Shown here: positions 1-9,585 of the stretch, piece after piece | How the letters are laid out: the number at the start of each line of letters is the position of its first letter | Numbering within the stretch: position 1 is the first letter of the stretch | Source: Streptomyces sp. NBC_01351 | GTDB lineage: Bacteria; Actinomycetota; Actinomycetes; Streptomycetales; Streptomycetaceae | DNA: 64,000 nt | Assembly (NCBI RefSeq): GCF_036237315.1 | Contig: NZ_CP108356.1 | Coordinates: 5,833,501-5,897,500, forward strand | Reading direction: 5' to 3' | Made by a program: the position numbers and the translations under genes | Notes under the pieces: model-generated | Database searches by the model: none | Told to the model about the DNA's origin: nothing | What the model saw: only the letters and a program-made list of their open reading frames with translations

Positions 1-537
1 GATCTTGGCGCGGTCCTTCTGCGGTACGCCGATCAGTTCGGCGATGGCCTGGAGCGGGAGTTCGCAGGCCACTTGGGTGACGAAGTCGAAGCTGCCGTCG
101 GCCGAGGCGGCGACGGCCTCCTCGACGATCTTCCGGGCGCGGTCGCGCAGGGCTTCCTCCAGGCTGCGGATCGAGCGCGGGGTGAAGCCGCGCTGCACGA
201 TCTGGCGCACGCGCGTGTGTTCCGGCGGATCCATGTTCAGCATGATCAGACGCTGGGCATCTATCGCATCACGCTGGATGTGCTCGTTGAAGCGGATGAT
301 CGCCGTGTTGGTGGTGGAGGAGAAGAGCTCCGGGTGCGTGGAGACGTACTTGACGTCCGCGTGCCGGGTCACGACCCAGTAGCCCTCGTCGTCGAAGCCG
401 GTGACACCCCGGGGCTGCGGGCACCACCACACCGGTGCGGTCTGCCGGAGTTCCGCGAACTCCGGCAGCGGGACGCGGCTTTGGAGGAGGTCGGGGTCGG
501 TGGCGTCGAAGCCTTCGGGCAGCGCGGGGCAGGACAT
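1..537 (-). CDS. Cytochrome P450, CYP125-like (steroid C26 monooxygenase), 3' part outside window
   Basis: Only the first 179 residues are in the window; the heme-binding cysteine region lies beyond base 1. The visible part begins MSCPALPEGFDATDPD and contains FSSTTN, MLNMDPPEHTRVR and RGFTPRS, closely following the order in mycobacterial CYP125 (FDFTDPD, FSSYEN, MLNMDAPHHTRLR, RGFTPRA). CYP125 oxidises the terminal side-chain carbon of cholesterol or cholestenone, the entry step of side-chain degradation. The ATG at 537 is chosen because GGAG sits eight bases upstream and it gives the CYP125-type N-terminus. A KstR-like box (585-598) and a CTGAC palindrome (554-568) precede it, and the FadA5-like thiolase is divergent. 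The P450 family is certain and the CYP125 assignment likely. Confidence 0.9.
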   Translation of the reverse strand, partial: MSCPALPEGFDATDPDLLQSRVPLPEFAELRQTAPVWWCPQPRGVTGFDDEGYWVVTRHADVKYVSTHPELFSSTTNTAIIRFNEHIQRDAIDAQRLIMLNMDPPEHTRVRQIVQRGFTPRSIRSLEEALRDRARKIVEEAVAASADGSFDFVTQVACELPLQAIAELIGVPQKDRAKI

Positions 538-553
538 CGGGCGACTCCAAAGT

Positions 554-568
554 CTGACGGCCCATCAG
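554..568. promoter_or_regulatory. CTGAC-N5-(G/A)TCAG palindrome before the P450
   Basis: Reads CTGACGGCCCATCAG, one base off the CTGAC-N5-GTCAG form found before the LLM oxidoreductase, the FadE34-like gene and the ChsH3-like operon. It lies 17 bases before the P450 start. The binding protein is unknown. Confidence 0.45.
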
Positions 569-584
569 AAGTTGGCTTGAAGGT

Positions 585-1948
<1,364 letters not shown>

Positions 1949-2019
1949 GCGCGTGAGCTAGTGAGCGTCGCGCGAGCGCCCGATCGGCGCCTTTGAACCC
2001 TGTGGGATGGGATGCAGAA

Positions 2020-2060
2020 GGCCCCGGTGGCCGGACCTGGGGAGGTCGGCCGCCGGGGCC
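2020..2060. terminator. Hairpin terminator between convergent genes
   Basis: GGCCCCGG (2020-2027) pairs with CCGGGGCC (2053-2060), and the arms continue inward. It lies between the thiolase stop and the end of the convergent SLT gene, so it probably serves both directions. There is no T-tract, as is usual in Streptomyces. Confidence 0.7.
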
Positions 2061-2089
2061 CTCGTATGTCTGCTGCTGCGGCTGGTGGC

Positions 2090-2494
2090 TTAGTACCAGT
2101 GGTTGGCGGACCAGAAGTTCCAGGCCTCGACCGGGCTGCCGTAGCGCTCGTTCATGTAGTCCAGGCCCCACTTGATCTGGGTGGCCGGGTTGGTCTTCCA
2201 GTCCGTGCCCGCGGAGGACATCTTCGAGGCCGGCAGGGCCTGCATCAGGCCGTACGCGCCGGAAGAGGAGTTGGTGGCCTGGTAGTCCCAGCCGCTCTCG
2301 TGCTTGACGATGCGGTCGAACGCGGCGAACTGGGCCGGGTCCTTGATCATCTGCTGGGCGATCGCCTTGGCGCTCATCGGGGCGGCCTGCGCGGGAACCG
2401 CGGCAAGCATGGAACCGGCGACGCCCAGGGCGAGGACGGTACCCGCGAGGGTCTTCTTGGAAGCGGCGATGCGGCGGATGACGGCGTTGGACAC
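2090..2494 (-). CDS. Secreted lytic transglycosylase-like (SLT) protein
   Basis: 134-residue small secreted protein. A basic N-terminus and hydrophobic stretch (TLAGTVLALGVAGSMLAAVPAQAAP) form a signal peptide cut after an AQA site. The mature part contains FDRIVKHESGWDYQATN, with the usual catalytic glutamate of SLT/goose-lysozyme folds, then SSGAYGLMQALPASKM and the tail EAWNFWSANHWY. It probably cleaves or remodels peptidoglycan outside the cell. The GTG at 2494 is preferred over an upstream ATG because GGAAGG precedes it and it places the signal peptide at the N-terminus. It is monocistronic, convergent with the thiolase, and has an unusually structured leader. Confidence 0.88.
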   Translation of the reverse strand: MSNAVIRRIAASKKTLAGTVLALGVAGSMLAAVPAQAAPMSAKAIAQQMIKDPAQFAAFDRIVKHESGWDYQATNSSSGAYGLMQALPASKMSSAGTDWKTNPATQIKWGLDYMNERYGSPVEAWNFWSANHWY

Positions 2495-2620
2495 GGAGGG
2501 ACCTTCCGAAGGGGACAAGGACGGTCGCGGGCATGTCGAAGACATGCGTGAGCCACTCACGCGGAGGAGAGGGGTTCGTCGGCGGCGGGTGAAGCACCCA
2601 TGCCGCCTTGCGACTCATCC
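2495..2620 (-). promoter_or_regulatory. Structured 5' leader of the SLT gene
   Basis: Three hairpins lie before the GTG start. One is at 2581-2607 (GGCGGC/GCCGCC enclosing GGGTG/CACCC). The other two are at 2546-2562 (GCGTGAG/CTCACGC) and 2531-2547 (GCATGTC/GACATGC); they share two bases, so they compete. A small CCTTCCGAAGG palindrome (2502-2512) covers the ribosome-binding region. Streptomyces rpf-type genes often have c-di-AMP riboswitches, but I could not recognise that motif here, so the leader is unassigned. Confidence 0.45.
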
Positions 2621-2830
2621 AGTTCTACAGACGCCCGGACCCCCTGGCAAAGACCCCTCTTACTAGTGGTCCTCGCAGCCGGGGCGGAACGTCCCGCCCG
2701 GGTGGGGGTCGGGGTTTCCGCAGGTGAAGGGCGGTGCGAAGGGGGTCATATGGGGTGCTTAAGGACTACTATTCAGGTTCGTATGTGACCTGGGTCCTGT
2801 GGGGCGGGTCACCGCTGAGAGCCCCGAATC

Positions 2831-3745
2831 TCACCCTCTGTCGCCGTTCGTACCCCTTTCGGGGGCGTGGTCGAGGGCGCTTCGGACCCCGGAATCGAAG
2901 GAAACGGGCGCGTCGAAGGCAGCTTTCCGAGTCGCCCGCCGCAGAGCCTTCAGCAGCGTGGCCCCCAGCGTGAGCGTCAGGACGACGGTCAGCGCGGCCC
3001 GCCCCAGATCCCAGCCCAGCGAAGTCGCCAGGCAGTACGCGACGAAGCGCGCGAGGTTCGCCGCCACCGGGTCCCCCGGATGGAAGGAGACGCCCTGGCC
3101 CATGCCCTGCAGGATCACCCAGCCCTGCAGGTTCATGATCGTGCCGTACGCGAACGAGCCCACGAAGCCGTACGTCGCCAGCATCAGCAGCTCCGCCCGA
3201 CCCCGTATCCGCTCCGGACCGGGCAGCAGCCCGGCGCCCAGCGAGAACCAGCCGAGCGCCAGCATCTGGAACGGCATCCACGGGCCGACACCGCCGGTGA
3301 GCAGGGCGGACGCGAACATCGTCACGGAGCCGAGGACGAAACCGAAGCCCGGCCCGAGGACGCGCCCGCTGAGCACCATCAGGAAGAACATGGGCTCCAG
3401 GCCGGCCGTACCCGCGCCCAGCGGCCTCAGCGCCGCCCCGACGGCCGCGAGCACGCCGAGCATCGCCACCGCCTTGGCGTCCATGCCGTTGTCCGCGATG
3501 GTCGCGACCACGACGGCCACCAGGAGGGGGAGCAGTGCGGCGAAGAGCCAGGGGGCGTCCTGGGAGTGCGCGAGCCCGGACTGCCCGTCGGCGAGGAGCG
3601 GCCAGCCGAAGGCGGCGATGCCGATGAGGGTGACGAGCACGAGGGCGACGGCGGCGCGGGGGCCGATGCGGACGGGGCGGGTCGCGCCGCGGGTCGCCCT
3701 GCCGGTCGCTCCGCCGGTCGCTCCGGGGGTCGGGGGAAGGCTCAT
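2831..3745 (-). CDS. ECF transporter S component, probably cobalamin
   Basis: 304-residue membrane protein, the last gene of the riboswitch-controlled operon. After a low-complexity N-terminus (repeated GATGGATGRAT-like units) it has about six hydrophobic segments, for example AAVALVLVTLIGIAAFGWPL, FLMVLSGRVLGPGFGFVLG and ALTVVLTLTLGATLL. The segment with GPWMPFQMLALGW is typical of ECF substrate-binding (S) subunits. The S unit binds the vitamin in the membrane and docks on the T/A/A' energising module encoded just upstream. The ATG overlaps the stop of the ATPase gene (ATGA). The cobalamin substrate is inferred from the operon's riboswitch and not from binding residues. Confidence 0.82.
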   Translation of the reverse strand: MSLPPTPGATGGATGRATRGATRPVRIGPRAAVALVLVTLIGIAAFGWPLLADGQSGLAHSQDAPWLFAALLPLLVAVVVATIADNGMDAKAVAMLGVLAAVGAALRPLGAGTAGLEPMFFLMVLSGRVLGPGFGFVLGSVTMFASALLTGGVGPWMPFQMLALGWFSLGAGLLPGPERIRGRAELLMLATYGFVGSFAYGTIMNLQGWVILQGMGQGVSFHPGDPVAANLARFVAYCLATSLGWDLGRAALTVVLTLTLGATLLKALRRATRKAAFDAPVSFDSGVRSALDHAPERGTNGDRG

Positions 3746-5826
3746 GCGGGGGCCGTCCCGGGGGCGGTTCCCGCAGTCGGGGGTTCAGGGGGTCGATGCG
3801 CTTGCGGCGGGGCCGCCAGGGCCTCGGCGACCTGGCTCACCGTGAGCCAGTGGCCCGGGGCCAGGACCTTCGCGACCTGCGGCGCGAAAGCGGGGGAGGA
3901 GACGACCACCTCGGCGGTCGGGCCGTCCGCGACGACCTCCCCGCCCGCCAGGATCACCACGCGGTGGGCCAGCTCGGCGGCGAGCTCCACGTCATGGGTG
4001 GCCAGGACGATGGCGTGGCCCTCGGCGGCGAGACCGCGGAGGATCTCGATCAGCCGGGCCTTGGCGGCGTAGTCGAGACCGCGGGTCGGCTCGTCGAGCA
4101 GCAGCAGCGCGGGGCGGCCGGTCAGCACCAGGGCGAGGGCCAGGGCGAGGCGCTGCCCCTCCGAGAGGTCCCGGGGGTGGGTGTCGTCGGGGACGTCCGG
4201 GAGCAGTGACGTGACCAGGGCGCGGCAGGTACCGGGGGCCGCGCCCGCGTCGGAGTCGGCGGCGGCGCACTCGGCGGCGACGGTGTCGGCGTAGAGGAGG
4301 TCGCGGGGCTCCTGCGGTACGAGACCCACGCGCCGCACCATCTCCGGCGGCGGGGTGCGGTGGGGGGCGCGGCCCCCCACGGTCACCTCGCCGGTGGCGG
4401 GCGGGACGGTGCCGACGAGGGCGGCGAGCAGGGTGGACTTGCCGGCGCCGTTGCGTCCCATGAGGGCGACGGTTTCGCCGGGCGCGACGGTGAGGGTGAC
4501 TCCGCGGAGCACTTCCGTGCGGCCGCGGCGGACCCCGAGGTTCCGGGCCTCGGCCACGGCTTCCGTGCCGGTGCCGGTGCCGGCGGCTGCGGTTGCGGGG
4601 TGGCTCGGCGGCTGGCTCCGGCGGAGCAGGCGGGCCAGCAGGCCGGGGCGGGGTGCGGGTTGCCGCTGCGCGGAGCCGTCCCCTCCCCGCCCCTTCCCGA
4701 AACTGGGGGCTCCGCCCCCAGACCCTCCCCCAGCTACCGCTGGGGGTGCCCCCAGCGCCTCAAACGCCGGCGAGGCTGGATCTTCGCCGCCGTCAGCGGA
4801 GAGGTGCGGGCCGCGCAGCATCGCGCCAGGTCCCGCACTGGCGCTCTGCGCGGCGCCGGCGCCCTGCGGGCCGGCTTGCCCCGCGGGCGATGCGGGCTCC
4901 GCCGAGCGGAAATCCAGCCCCTCCGGCGATTGAGGAGCGGGGTCCGGGGCGGAGCCCCGGGAAACGGCGCCGCGGGCGGGAGCGGACAGCAGGGGCGCGG
5001 GGTTCCCCGCAGCCGCGAGACGGGTACGCAGCGGCGCCGCCACGCGACGGGCGTCGCGGACCGACAGCGGCAACGGCGACCAGCCCGCCAGGTGGCCCAG
5101 GGAGACCACCGGGGGGTGGACCGGGGAGACGGCCATGACCTCCGCCGGGGAGCCGAGGACGGGCTCCGCGCCCGGGGCGGGCAGGAGCAGCACCCGGTCG
5201 GCGTACTGGACCACCCGCTCCAGCCGGTGCTCCGCCATCAGGACGGTGGTGCCGAGATCGTGGACCAGGCGCTGGAGCACCGCCAGGACCTCCTCCGCCG
5301 CCGCCGGGTCCAGCGCGGACGTCGGCTCGTCCAGGACCAGGACCTTCGGGTGCGGGGTCAGCACCGAGCCGATCGCCACCCGCTGCTGCTGCCCGCCGGA
5401 GAGCGTCGCGATGGGGCGGTCGCGCAGTTCGTTCAGGCCGAGCAGGTCCAGGGTCTCCTCCACCCGCCGGCGCATCACCGCGGGGGCCAGGCCCAGGGAC
5501 TCCATGCCGTACGCCAGCTCGTCCTCCACCACGTCCGTCACGAAGTGCGCGAGGGGATCCTGGCCTACCGTGCCCACCACGTCCGCGAGCTCGCGCGGCT
5601 TGTGGGTGCGGGTGTCGCGGCCCGCGACCGTCACCCGGCCGTGCAGGGTGCCGCCCGTGAAGTGCGGGACCAGCCCGGAGACGGCACCCAGCAGGGTGGA
5701 CTTGCCGACCCCCGACGGGCCGACGAGGAGGGTCAGCTCCCCCTCCGGGATCACCAGGTCGACGCCCTGGAGGGAGGGGCCGGCCGCGCCGTCGTAGGTG
5801 ACGGACACCTGCTCGAAGCGGATCAA
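3742..5826 (-). CDS. ECF transporter fused A-A' ATPase with a repeat-derived linker
   Basis: 694-residue protein with two ABC ATPase domains. Domain 1 has Walker A GPSGVGKST (36-44), signature LSGGQQQR (142-149) and Walker B VLVLDEPTSAL. Domain 2, from about residue 425, has GRNGAGKST, the variant signature LSEGQRLAL and LLLLDEPTRGL. Together they would form the ATP-hydrolysing pair of an energy-coupling-factor importer at the inner membrane face. Residues about 281-404 are not ABC sequence: they are encoded by an in-frame copy of a dispersed intergenic repeat. The TTG at 5826 is chosen because its TG overlaps the TGA of the T-subunit gene (TTGA) and AAGGAG lies eight bases upstream. The stop overlaps the S-gene start. 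Confidence 0.9.
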   Translation of the reverse strand: MIRFEQVSVTYDGAAGPSLQGVDLVIPEGELTLLVGPSGVGKSTLLGAVSGLVPHFTGGTLHGRVTVAGRDTRTHKPRELADVVGTVGQDPLAHFVTDVVEDELAYGMESLGLAPAVMRRRVEETLDLLGLNELRDRPIATLSGGQQQRVAIGSVLTPHPKVLVLDEPTSALDPAAAEEVLAVLQRLVHDLGTTVLMAEHRLERVVQYADRVLLLPAPGAEPVLGSPAEVMAVSPVHPPVVSLGHLAGWSPLPLSVRDARRVAAPLRTRLAAAGNPAPLLSAPARGAVSRGSAPDPAPQSPEGLDFRSAEPASPAGQAGPQGAGAAQSASAGPGAMLRGPHLSADGGEDPASPAFEALGAPPAVAGGGSGGGAPSFGKGRGGDGSAQRQPAPRPGLLARLLRRSQPPSHPATAAAGTGTGTEAVAEARNLGVRRGRTEVLRGVTLTVAPGETVALMGRNGAGKSTLLAALVGTVPPATGEVTVGGRAPHRTPPPEMVRRVGLVPQEPRDLLYADTVAAECAAADSDAGAAPGTCRALVTSLLPDVPDDTHPRDLSEGQRLALALALVLTGRPALLLLDEPTRGLDYAAKARLIEILRGLAAEGHAIVLATHDVELAAELAHRVVILAGGEVVADGPTAEVVVSSPAFAPQVAKVLAPGHWLTVSQVAEALAAPPQAHRPPEPPTAGTAPGTAPA
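4615..4986. repeat. Dispersed Streptomyces repeat inside the ATPase gene (copy A)
   Basis: This roughly 372-bp block is nearly identical to 7047-7433 in the neighbouring gene. It contains hallmark intergenic hairpin units (GGGGCTCCGCCCC type, CTCAAACGCCGG, and inverted CCGGCGATTGAGG with AAATCCAGCCCCTCC) also seen between genes at 61457-61735. Here it is open in frame and encodes a Gly/Pro/Ala-rich linker. Confidence 0.85.
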
Positions 5827-7481
5827 CGGGATGTCTCCTTGGGCGGTACGGGCGGTACGGGCGGTACGGGTGCCACGAAGGCGGGCAGCAGGCCGATCAG
5901 GATCGCCGCCGCCGGCCAGAGCGGGAGCGTGGGCGCGACCAGGGGCACCACGCCCGGGTGCAGGGCGGCAGGGTCGCGCGTGCCCGCGTAGACGAGGAGC
6001 GCGGCGACGGTCGCACCCGATCCGGCGACCAGCCAGGCGCGCGGCCCCCAGCGGTCGGGCCGGTAGCGGGTCCGCACCGACCGGCGACCGCCCAGCCGCA
6101 GGCCCCCGAGGGCCAGCAGCAGACCGATGCCGAGCACGGGCAGCCCGTACGCGGCGCCCTCCGCGGCCAGCAGCCCGTACGTGCCGGCGCACATGCCGAG
6201 CAGACCGCCGAGGGTGAGGACGTTGGTGGTGTGCCGCACGGCGGGAGGGACGTCGGCGGTGCGCCCGTACCCGCGGGCGTCCATCGACGCGGCGATGGCG
6301 ACGGAGCGCTCCAGGGCGCCCTCCAGGACGGGCAGGCCGATCTGGAGGATCGCCTTCACCCCGCCCGTGGGGCGTCCGCGCAGCCGGCGGGCGGTGCGCA
6401 GGCGGACGACGTCGGCGACCATGTTCGGCGCGAACGTCATGGCGACGACCACGGCGACGCCCGCCTCGTACAGGGCGGCCGGGAGCGACTTCAGCAGCCG
6501 CGCCGGGTTCGCGAGGGCGTTCGCGGCGCCGACGCAGACCAGGAGGGCGGCCAGCTTGGCGCCGTCGTAGAAGGCGAAGACGAGCTGCTCGGCGGTGACC
6601 TTGCCGCCGAACCGGATGCCCTGCGCCCACGCGGGCAGCGGGACCTCCGGGAGGGTGAAGAGGGTGTGCGAGCCGGGGATGGGGGAGCCCAGCAGCATGG
6701 AGAAGACGAGGCGCAGGCCGATGACGAACAGACCGAGCTTGAGGAACGCCCCGTAGGAGCGCGCCCACGGCGCGTCCGTGCGGCGGGCCGCGACCACGTA
6801 CCCGGCGACGCCGACGATCAGCCCGAGGAGCAGCGGGTTGGTGGTCCGCGAGGCGGCGGTGGCCAGCCCGAGCGCCCACAGCCACCAGGCCCCCGCGTGC
6901 AGGGCCGTCGCCCGGCCGGCGAGCGGAGCCTGCCATTTCTTGTACTTGTACGTCGGCTGGTGCGGGGGCTCACCCGCTGCGGCGGGGCTCCGCCGGGCCG
7001 GTCGCGTGTCGCCGGGTGCGGGTCCGGTGGGGGCGGGGGTGGGCTTGCTCCGGCGGAGCAGGCGGGCCGGCAGGCCGGGGCGGGGTGCGGGTTGCCGCTG
7101 CGCGGAGCCGTCCCCTCCCCGCCCCTTCCCGATCCTGTGGGCTCCGCCCCCAGACCCTCCCCCAGCTACCGCTGGGGGTGCCCCCAGCTCCTCAAACGCC
7201 GGAGGGGCTGGATTTTCGCCGCCGTCAGCCGAGAGGTGCGGGCCGCGCAGCCTCGCGCCGGCCCCGGCGCGGACGTCTTCGCCGTCAGCGCCCTGCGCGG
7301 TGCCGTCGCCCTGCGGGCCCGTTTGCCTCGCGGGCGATGCGGGTTCCGCCGAGCGGAAATCCAGCCCCTCCGGCGATTGAGGAGCGGGGTCCGGGGCGGA
7401 GCCCCGGGAGACGGTGGCGCGGGCGGGCTCGGACAGTGGCTGCCCCGCCGGCCCGGCCGGGCCCGGCGTCGGGCCCGTCAT
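5823..7481 (-). CDS. ECF transporter T component (CbiQ-like) with repeat-derived N-terminal extension
   Basis: 552 residues, about twice the usual length of a T subunit. The membrane part (roughly 180-550) has several hydrophobic helices and the characteristic cytoplasmic arginine motif SMDARGYGR near VAIAASMDARGYGRTA, which couples T subunits to the ATPases. It connects S-subunit movement to ATP hydrolysis. Residues about 17-145 come from repeat copy B and are disordered Gly/Pro-rich sequence, followed by TYKYKKWQAPLAGRAT where the family sequence appears to begin. The ATG overlaps the preceding stop (ATGA). A later start just before the family domain cannot be excluded, but none has comparable coupling. 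Confidence 0.88.
   Translation of the reverse strand: MTGPTPGPAGPAGQPLSEPARATVSRGSAPDPAPQSPEGLDFRSAEPASPARQTGPQGDGTAQGADGEDVRAGAGARLRGPHLSADGGENPAPPAFEELGAPPAVAGGGSGGGAHRIGKGRGGDGSAQRQPAPRPGLPARLLRRSKPTPAPTGPAPGDTRPARRSPAAAGEPPHQPTYKYKKWQAPLAGRATALHAGAWWLWALGLATAASRTTNPLLLGLIVGVAGYVVAARRTDAPWARSYGAFLKLGLFVIGLRLVFSMLLGSPIPGSHTLFTLPEVPLPAWAQGIRFGGKVTAEQLVFAFYDGAKLAALLVCVGAANALANPARLLKSLPAALYEAGVAVVVAMTFAPNMVADVVRLRTARRLRGRPTGGVKAILQIGLPVLEGALERSVAIAASMDARGYGRTADVPPAVRHTTNVLTLGGLLGMCAGTYGLLAAEGAAYGLPVLGIGLLLALGGLRLGGRRSVRTRYRPDRWGPRAWLVAGSGATVAALLVYAGTRDPAALHPGVVPLVAPTLPLWPAAAILIGLLPAFVAPVPPVPPVPPKETSR
7047..7433. repeat. Dispersed Streptomyces repeat inside the T-subunit gene (copy B)
   Basis: A roughly 387-bp near-copy of 4615-4986, 15 bases (five codons) longer and read in the same frame. 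The translated products share long identical runs such as SRGSAPDPAPQSPEGLDFRS and LRGPHLSADGGE. Because frame and identity are both kept, the copies are recent or are homogenised by gene conversion. Confidence 0.85.
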
Positions 7482-8203
7482 CGGGCGCGGCGGCGGGACT
7501 GCCAGATGCCGGCCGCGGCCAGGGCGGCCACCGCCGCGAGGCCGGCCACGAGGCCCGCCGACGGGCCGCCCTCGTCCGCGGCCGGTGCGGCCACGGCGGG
7601 GGACGCCGATGGTGTCGGGCCGTCGGCCAGCGGTTCGCCGCAGCCCTGCTTCGGGTAGCCCGAGACCGCGCACAGCATCGCCGCGCCGTTGTAGCGCAGC
7701 GGCTTCGCCACCGAGGCGAGGGCCTCCGCGGTCGAGGCCTCCGGGGCCACCACCGCGCAGGCCGTGCGCGGGGCCTCCTGCGGCGGGGCCTCGCCCGAGG
7801 GGGCGTCCGCCGGGAGGCCGAAGTCGACGACCAGCGCCACCCGCTTCTTCCCCTCGGCCGCCGGGGTCGCCCCGCAGATCGCCGAGAAGTCCGCCGCCGC
7901 CCGCGGCTGCGCCGCCTCCGCGGCCGCGTCCTTGCTCACCGCGAAGCGGAAACCCTGCACGGAACCGTCCGCCGGGCGGGCCATAGAGGGGCCCACCTGG
8001 GCGTACGACCAGGGTCCGCCGCCGGCCGCGCCGGCCGCGCCGGCCGCGCCGGCCGCGCCGGCCCCACCGTCCCAGAACGACCAGTAGCGGTAGCTCGAAG
8101 CCAGCGCCGGGGACGCGGCCAGTACGGCCAGGACGGCGCCGAGCAGCACGGCGAGCAGCGGTGTGCGTACGGATATGCGGAGCGGGAGGCGGCGGCGACG
8201 CAT
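7478..8203 (-). CDS. SCO2322-family anchored extracellular protein
   Basis: 241 residues: a signal peptide (basic MRRRRLPLR, hydrophobic stretch, ASPALAS), an extracellular domain with aromatic-rich YRYWSFWDGG and WSYAQVGPS, one Cys pair region (AVSGYPKQGCGEP), and a C-terminal membrane helix with a basic tail (WQSRRRAR). Families of this type occur in actinobacterial cobalamin-regulated operons. The YWSFW and WSYAQVG segments recall the small beta domain (DUF4430-like) of intrinsic factor and transcobalamin, but that is my inference. The ATG at 8203 overlaps the stop of the alpha-toroid gene (TGATG), and its stop overlaps the T-gene start. A role in capturing corrinoids for the ECF importer fits the context. 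Confidence 0.82.
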   Translation of the reverse strand: MRRRRLPLRISVRTPLLAVLLGAVLAVLAASPALASSYRYWSFWDGGAGAAGAAGAAGAAGGGPWSYAQVGPSMARPADGSVQGFRFAVSKDAAAEAAQPRAAADFSAICGATPAAEGKKRVALVVDFGLPADAPSGEAPPQEAPRTACAVVAPEASTAEALASVAKPLRYNGAAMLCAVSGYPKQGCGEPLADGPTPSASPAVAAPAADEGGPSAGLVAGLAAVAALAAAGIWQSRRRAR

Positions 8204-9462
8204 CAGAGCTGGTTCTTCTTGCGGCGGCCGCTCAGCAGGATGCCGATGCCCACGCCGGCCGCGGCGCCCGCGCCGATGATCCACCAGACGCTCTGGCCGC
8301 CGGACGGCTTGTCCTTCTCGGCGTCGACGTCGGTCGCGGCCGAGTCCGCGCCCTGCGGCGCCGGGCCGGTCGCGTTCAGCGCCGACACGAGGTCGGTGCC
8401 GCCGAAGGCCTTCGGGTCCGTGCCCGTCGCGTGCGCGGCCAGGATCAGCGTGCCGAGGCCCGCCGGGTTGCCCTTCGCCCACTCCGCCGAGTTGCCCTTG
8501 AGCCACTCCAGCGCACCCGCCGCCGACTGCTTGTGCCCGGCCGCGGCCAGGGCGATCACCGCGTCGACGGTGTTGCCGGTGTCCGGGGTCGGCTGGTCCG
8601 CGCCCGGGGTGACCGCCGTGAGGTGGCCGTCCTTCTTGAGGGCCTCGGCCAGGTATCCGGCCGCGCCCTGGGCCAGGGCCGCCGGGTCGGCCGCCACGTC
8701 GGCGGAGGCCGCCGGGCAGGTCAGCGGCGCGGCGGGGGTGTCCGTCGAGGACAGGGCCACGGCCGAGCCCTTGCCGAGGCCGGCCAGTGCCGCCGCGGCG
8801 GTGGCGTCGGCGTTGGCGATCAGCTTGCCGTCGACCGGCTGGTAGGCGAAGGAGCCCCGGTCGGTGGCCGGGTCGGTGGCGCAGCCGAGCTGGAAGGCGG
8901 CCAGGCCCTGGTAGGCCGACTTGCCCGCCTTCGACTTCACCTCGGCGGGCTTGTCGCCCGCGACCGCGAGGGCGCTGATCACCAAGGCGGTGGAGTTGGC
9001 GTCACTCGGGGAGCCGGGGACGTAGGACCAGCCGCCGTCCTCGTTCTGGACCGCCTTCAGCCAGTCCGTGCCCTTCTTGACCGCCGCGTCCTGGCCGCCG
9101 AGCGCCTTCAGCGCCTGGACGGCCGCTGCGGTGGCGTTCGTGTCGAACATCGTCGTCGCCTCGCACGCCCCGGAGGCGTCCGCGCGGAACGCGGCGAAAC
9201 CGCCGTTCGCGCACTGCTGGCCCACGAGCCAGTCCACGGCCTGCTGGGCGGGCTTCACGCCGACGGTGTGCTGGGCGAGCAGCGCGAAGGACTGGCGCCA
9301 CACGCCGTCGTACGTCGGGTCGTTCTTGCCGTACAGACCCGAGGGGACCACCGGCGGTGCGGACGGGGAGGGCGACGCGGTGTCGGCGAGGGCTGCGGGG
9401 GCGGCACCCACACAGAGCACGGCGGAGGCGGCGAGCGTGGCGGCGCTGCGGCGGACGTTCAT
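8203..9462 (-). CDS. Anchored alpha-toroid (prenyltransferase/squalene-oxidase repeat) protein, candidate corrinoid-binding
   Basis: 419 residues, first gene after the cobalamin riboswitch. It has a signal peptide ending ALADT, then alpha/alpha repeats with QQCANGGFAAF, QNEDGGWSYVPG and GSFAYQP (QW-type turns). A low-complexity segment is followed by a C-terminal membrane helix (WWIIGAGAAAGVGIGILLSG) and basic RRKKNQL tail. There is no DxDD cyclase motif, so it is not a terpene cyclase. The alpha6/alpha6 barrel is also the fold of the large domain of intrinsic factor and transcobalamin, which bind B12. With the riboswitch and ECF genes this suggests a surface B12-binding protein; binding itself is inferred. 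Confidence 0.82.
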   Translation of the reverse strand: MNVRRSAATLAASAVLCVGAAPAALADTASPSPSAPPVVPSGLYGKNDPTYDGVWRQSFALLAQHTVGVKPAQQAVDWLVGQQCANGGFAAFRADASGACEATTMFDTNATAAAVQALKALGGQDAAVKKGTDWLKAVQNEDGGWSYVPGSPSDANSTALVISALAVAGDKPAEVKSKAGKSAYQGLAAFQLGCATDPATDRGSFAYQPVDGKLIANADATAAAALAGLGKGSAVALSSTDTPAAPLTCPAASADVAADPAALAQGAAGYLAEALKKDGHLTAVTPGADQPTPDTGNTVDAVIALAAAGHKQSAAGALEWLKGNSAEWAKGNPAGLGTLILAAHATGTDPKAFGGTDLVSALNATGPAPQGADSAATDVDAEKDKPSGGQSVWWIIGAGAAAGVGIGILLSGRRKKNQL

Positions 9463-9585
9463 GGGGGCGGGTGGTGCCTCTCCTGCTGGGGGAACTGGAG
9501 GCAGGCACGCGAAGGCACCGGGCTCCGGCTCCGTTTACCTCGACGGTGCCGGCCGCCGGAGGACCCGGCGGCACGAGCCGCGCAC

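Noticed and set aside
2495..2830. c-di-AMP (ydaO-type) riboswitch before the SLT gene
   Set aside because: The expected conserved core could not be found on the minus strand; only unassigned hairpins are visible.
8203..9462. Squalene-cyclase-like repeats suggesting terpene biosynthesis
   Set aside because: It has a signal peptide and C-terminal anchor, lacks DxDD, and is controlled by a cobalamin riboswitch; no isoprenoid genes are nearby.
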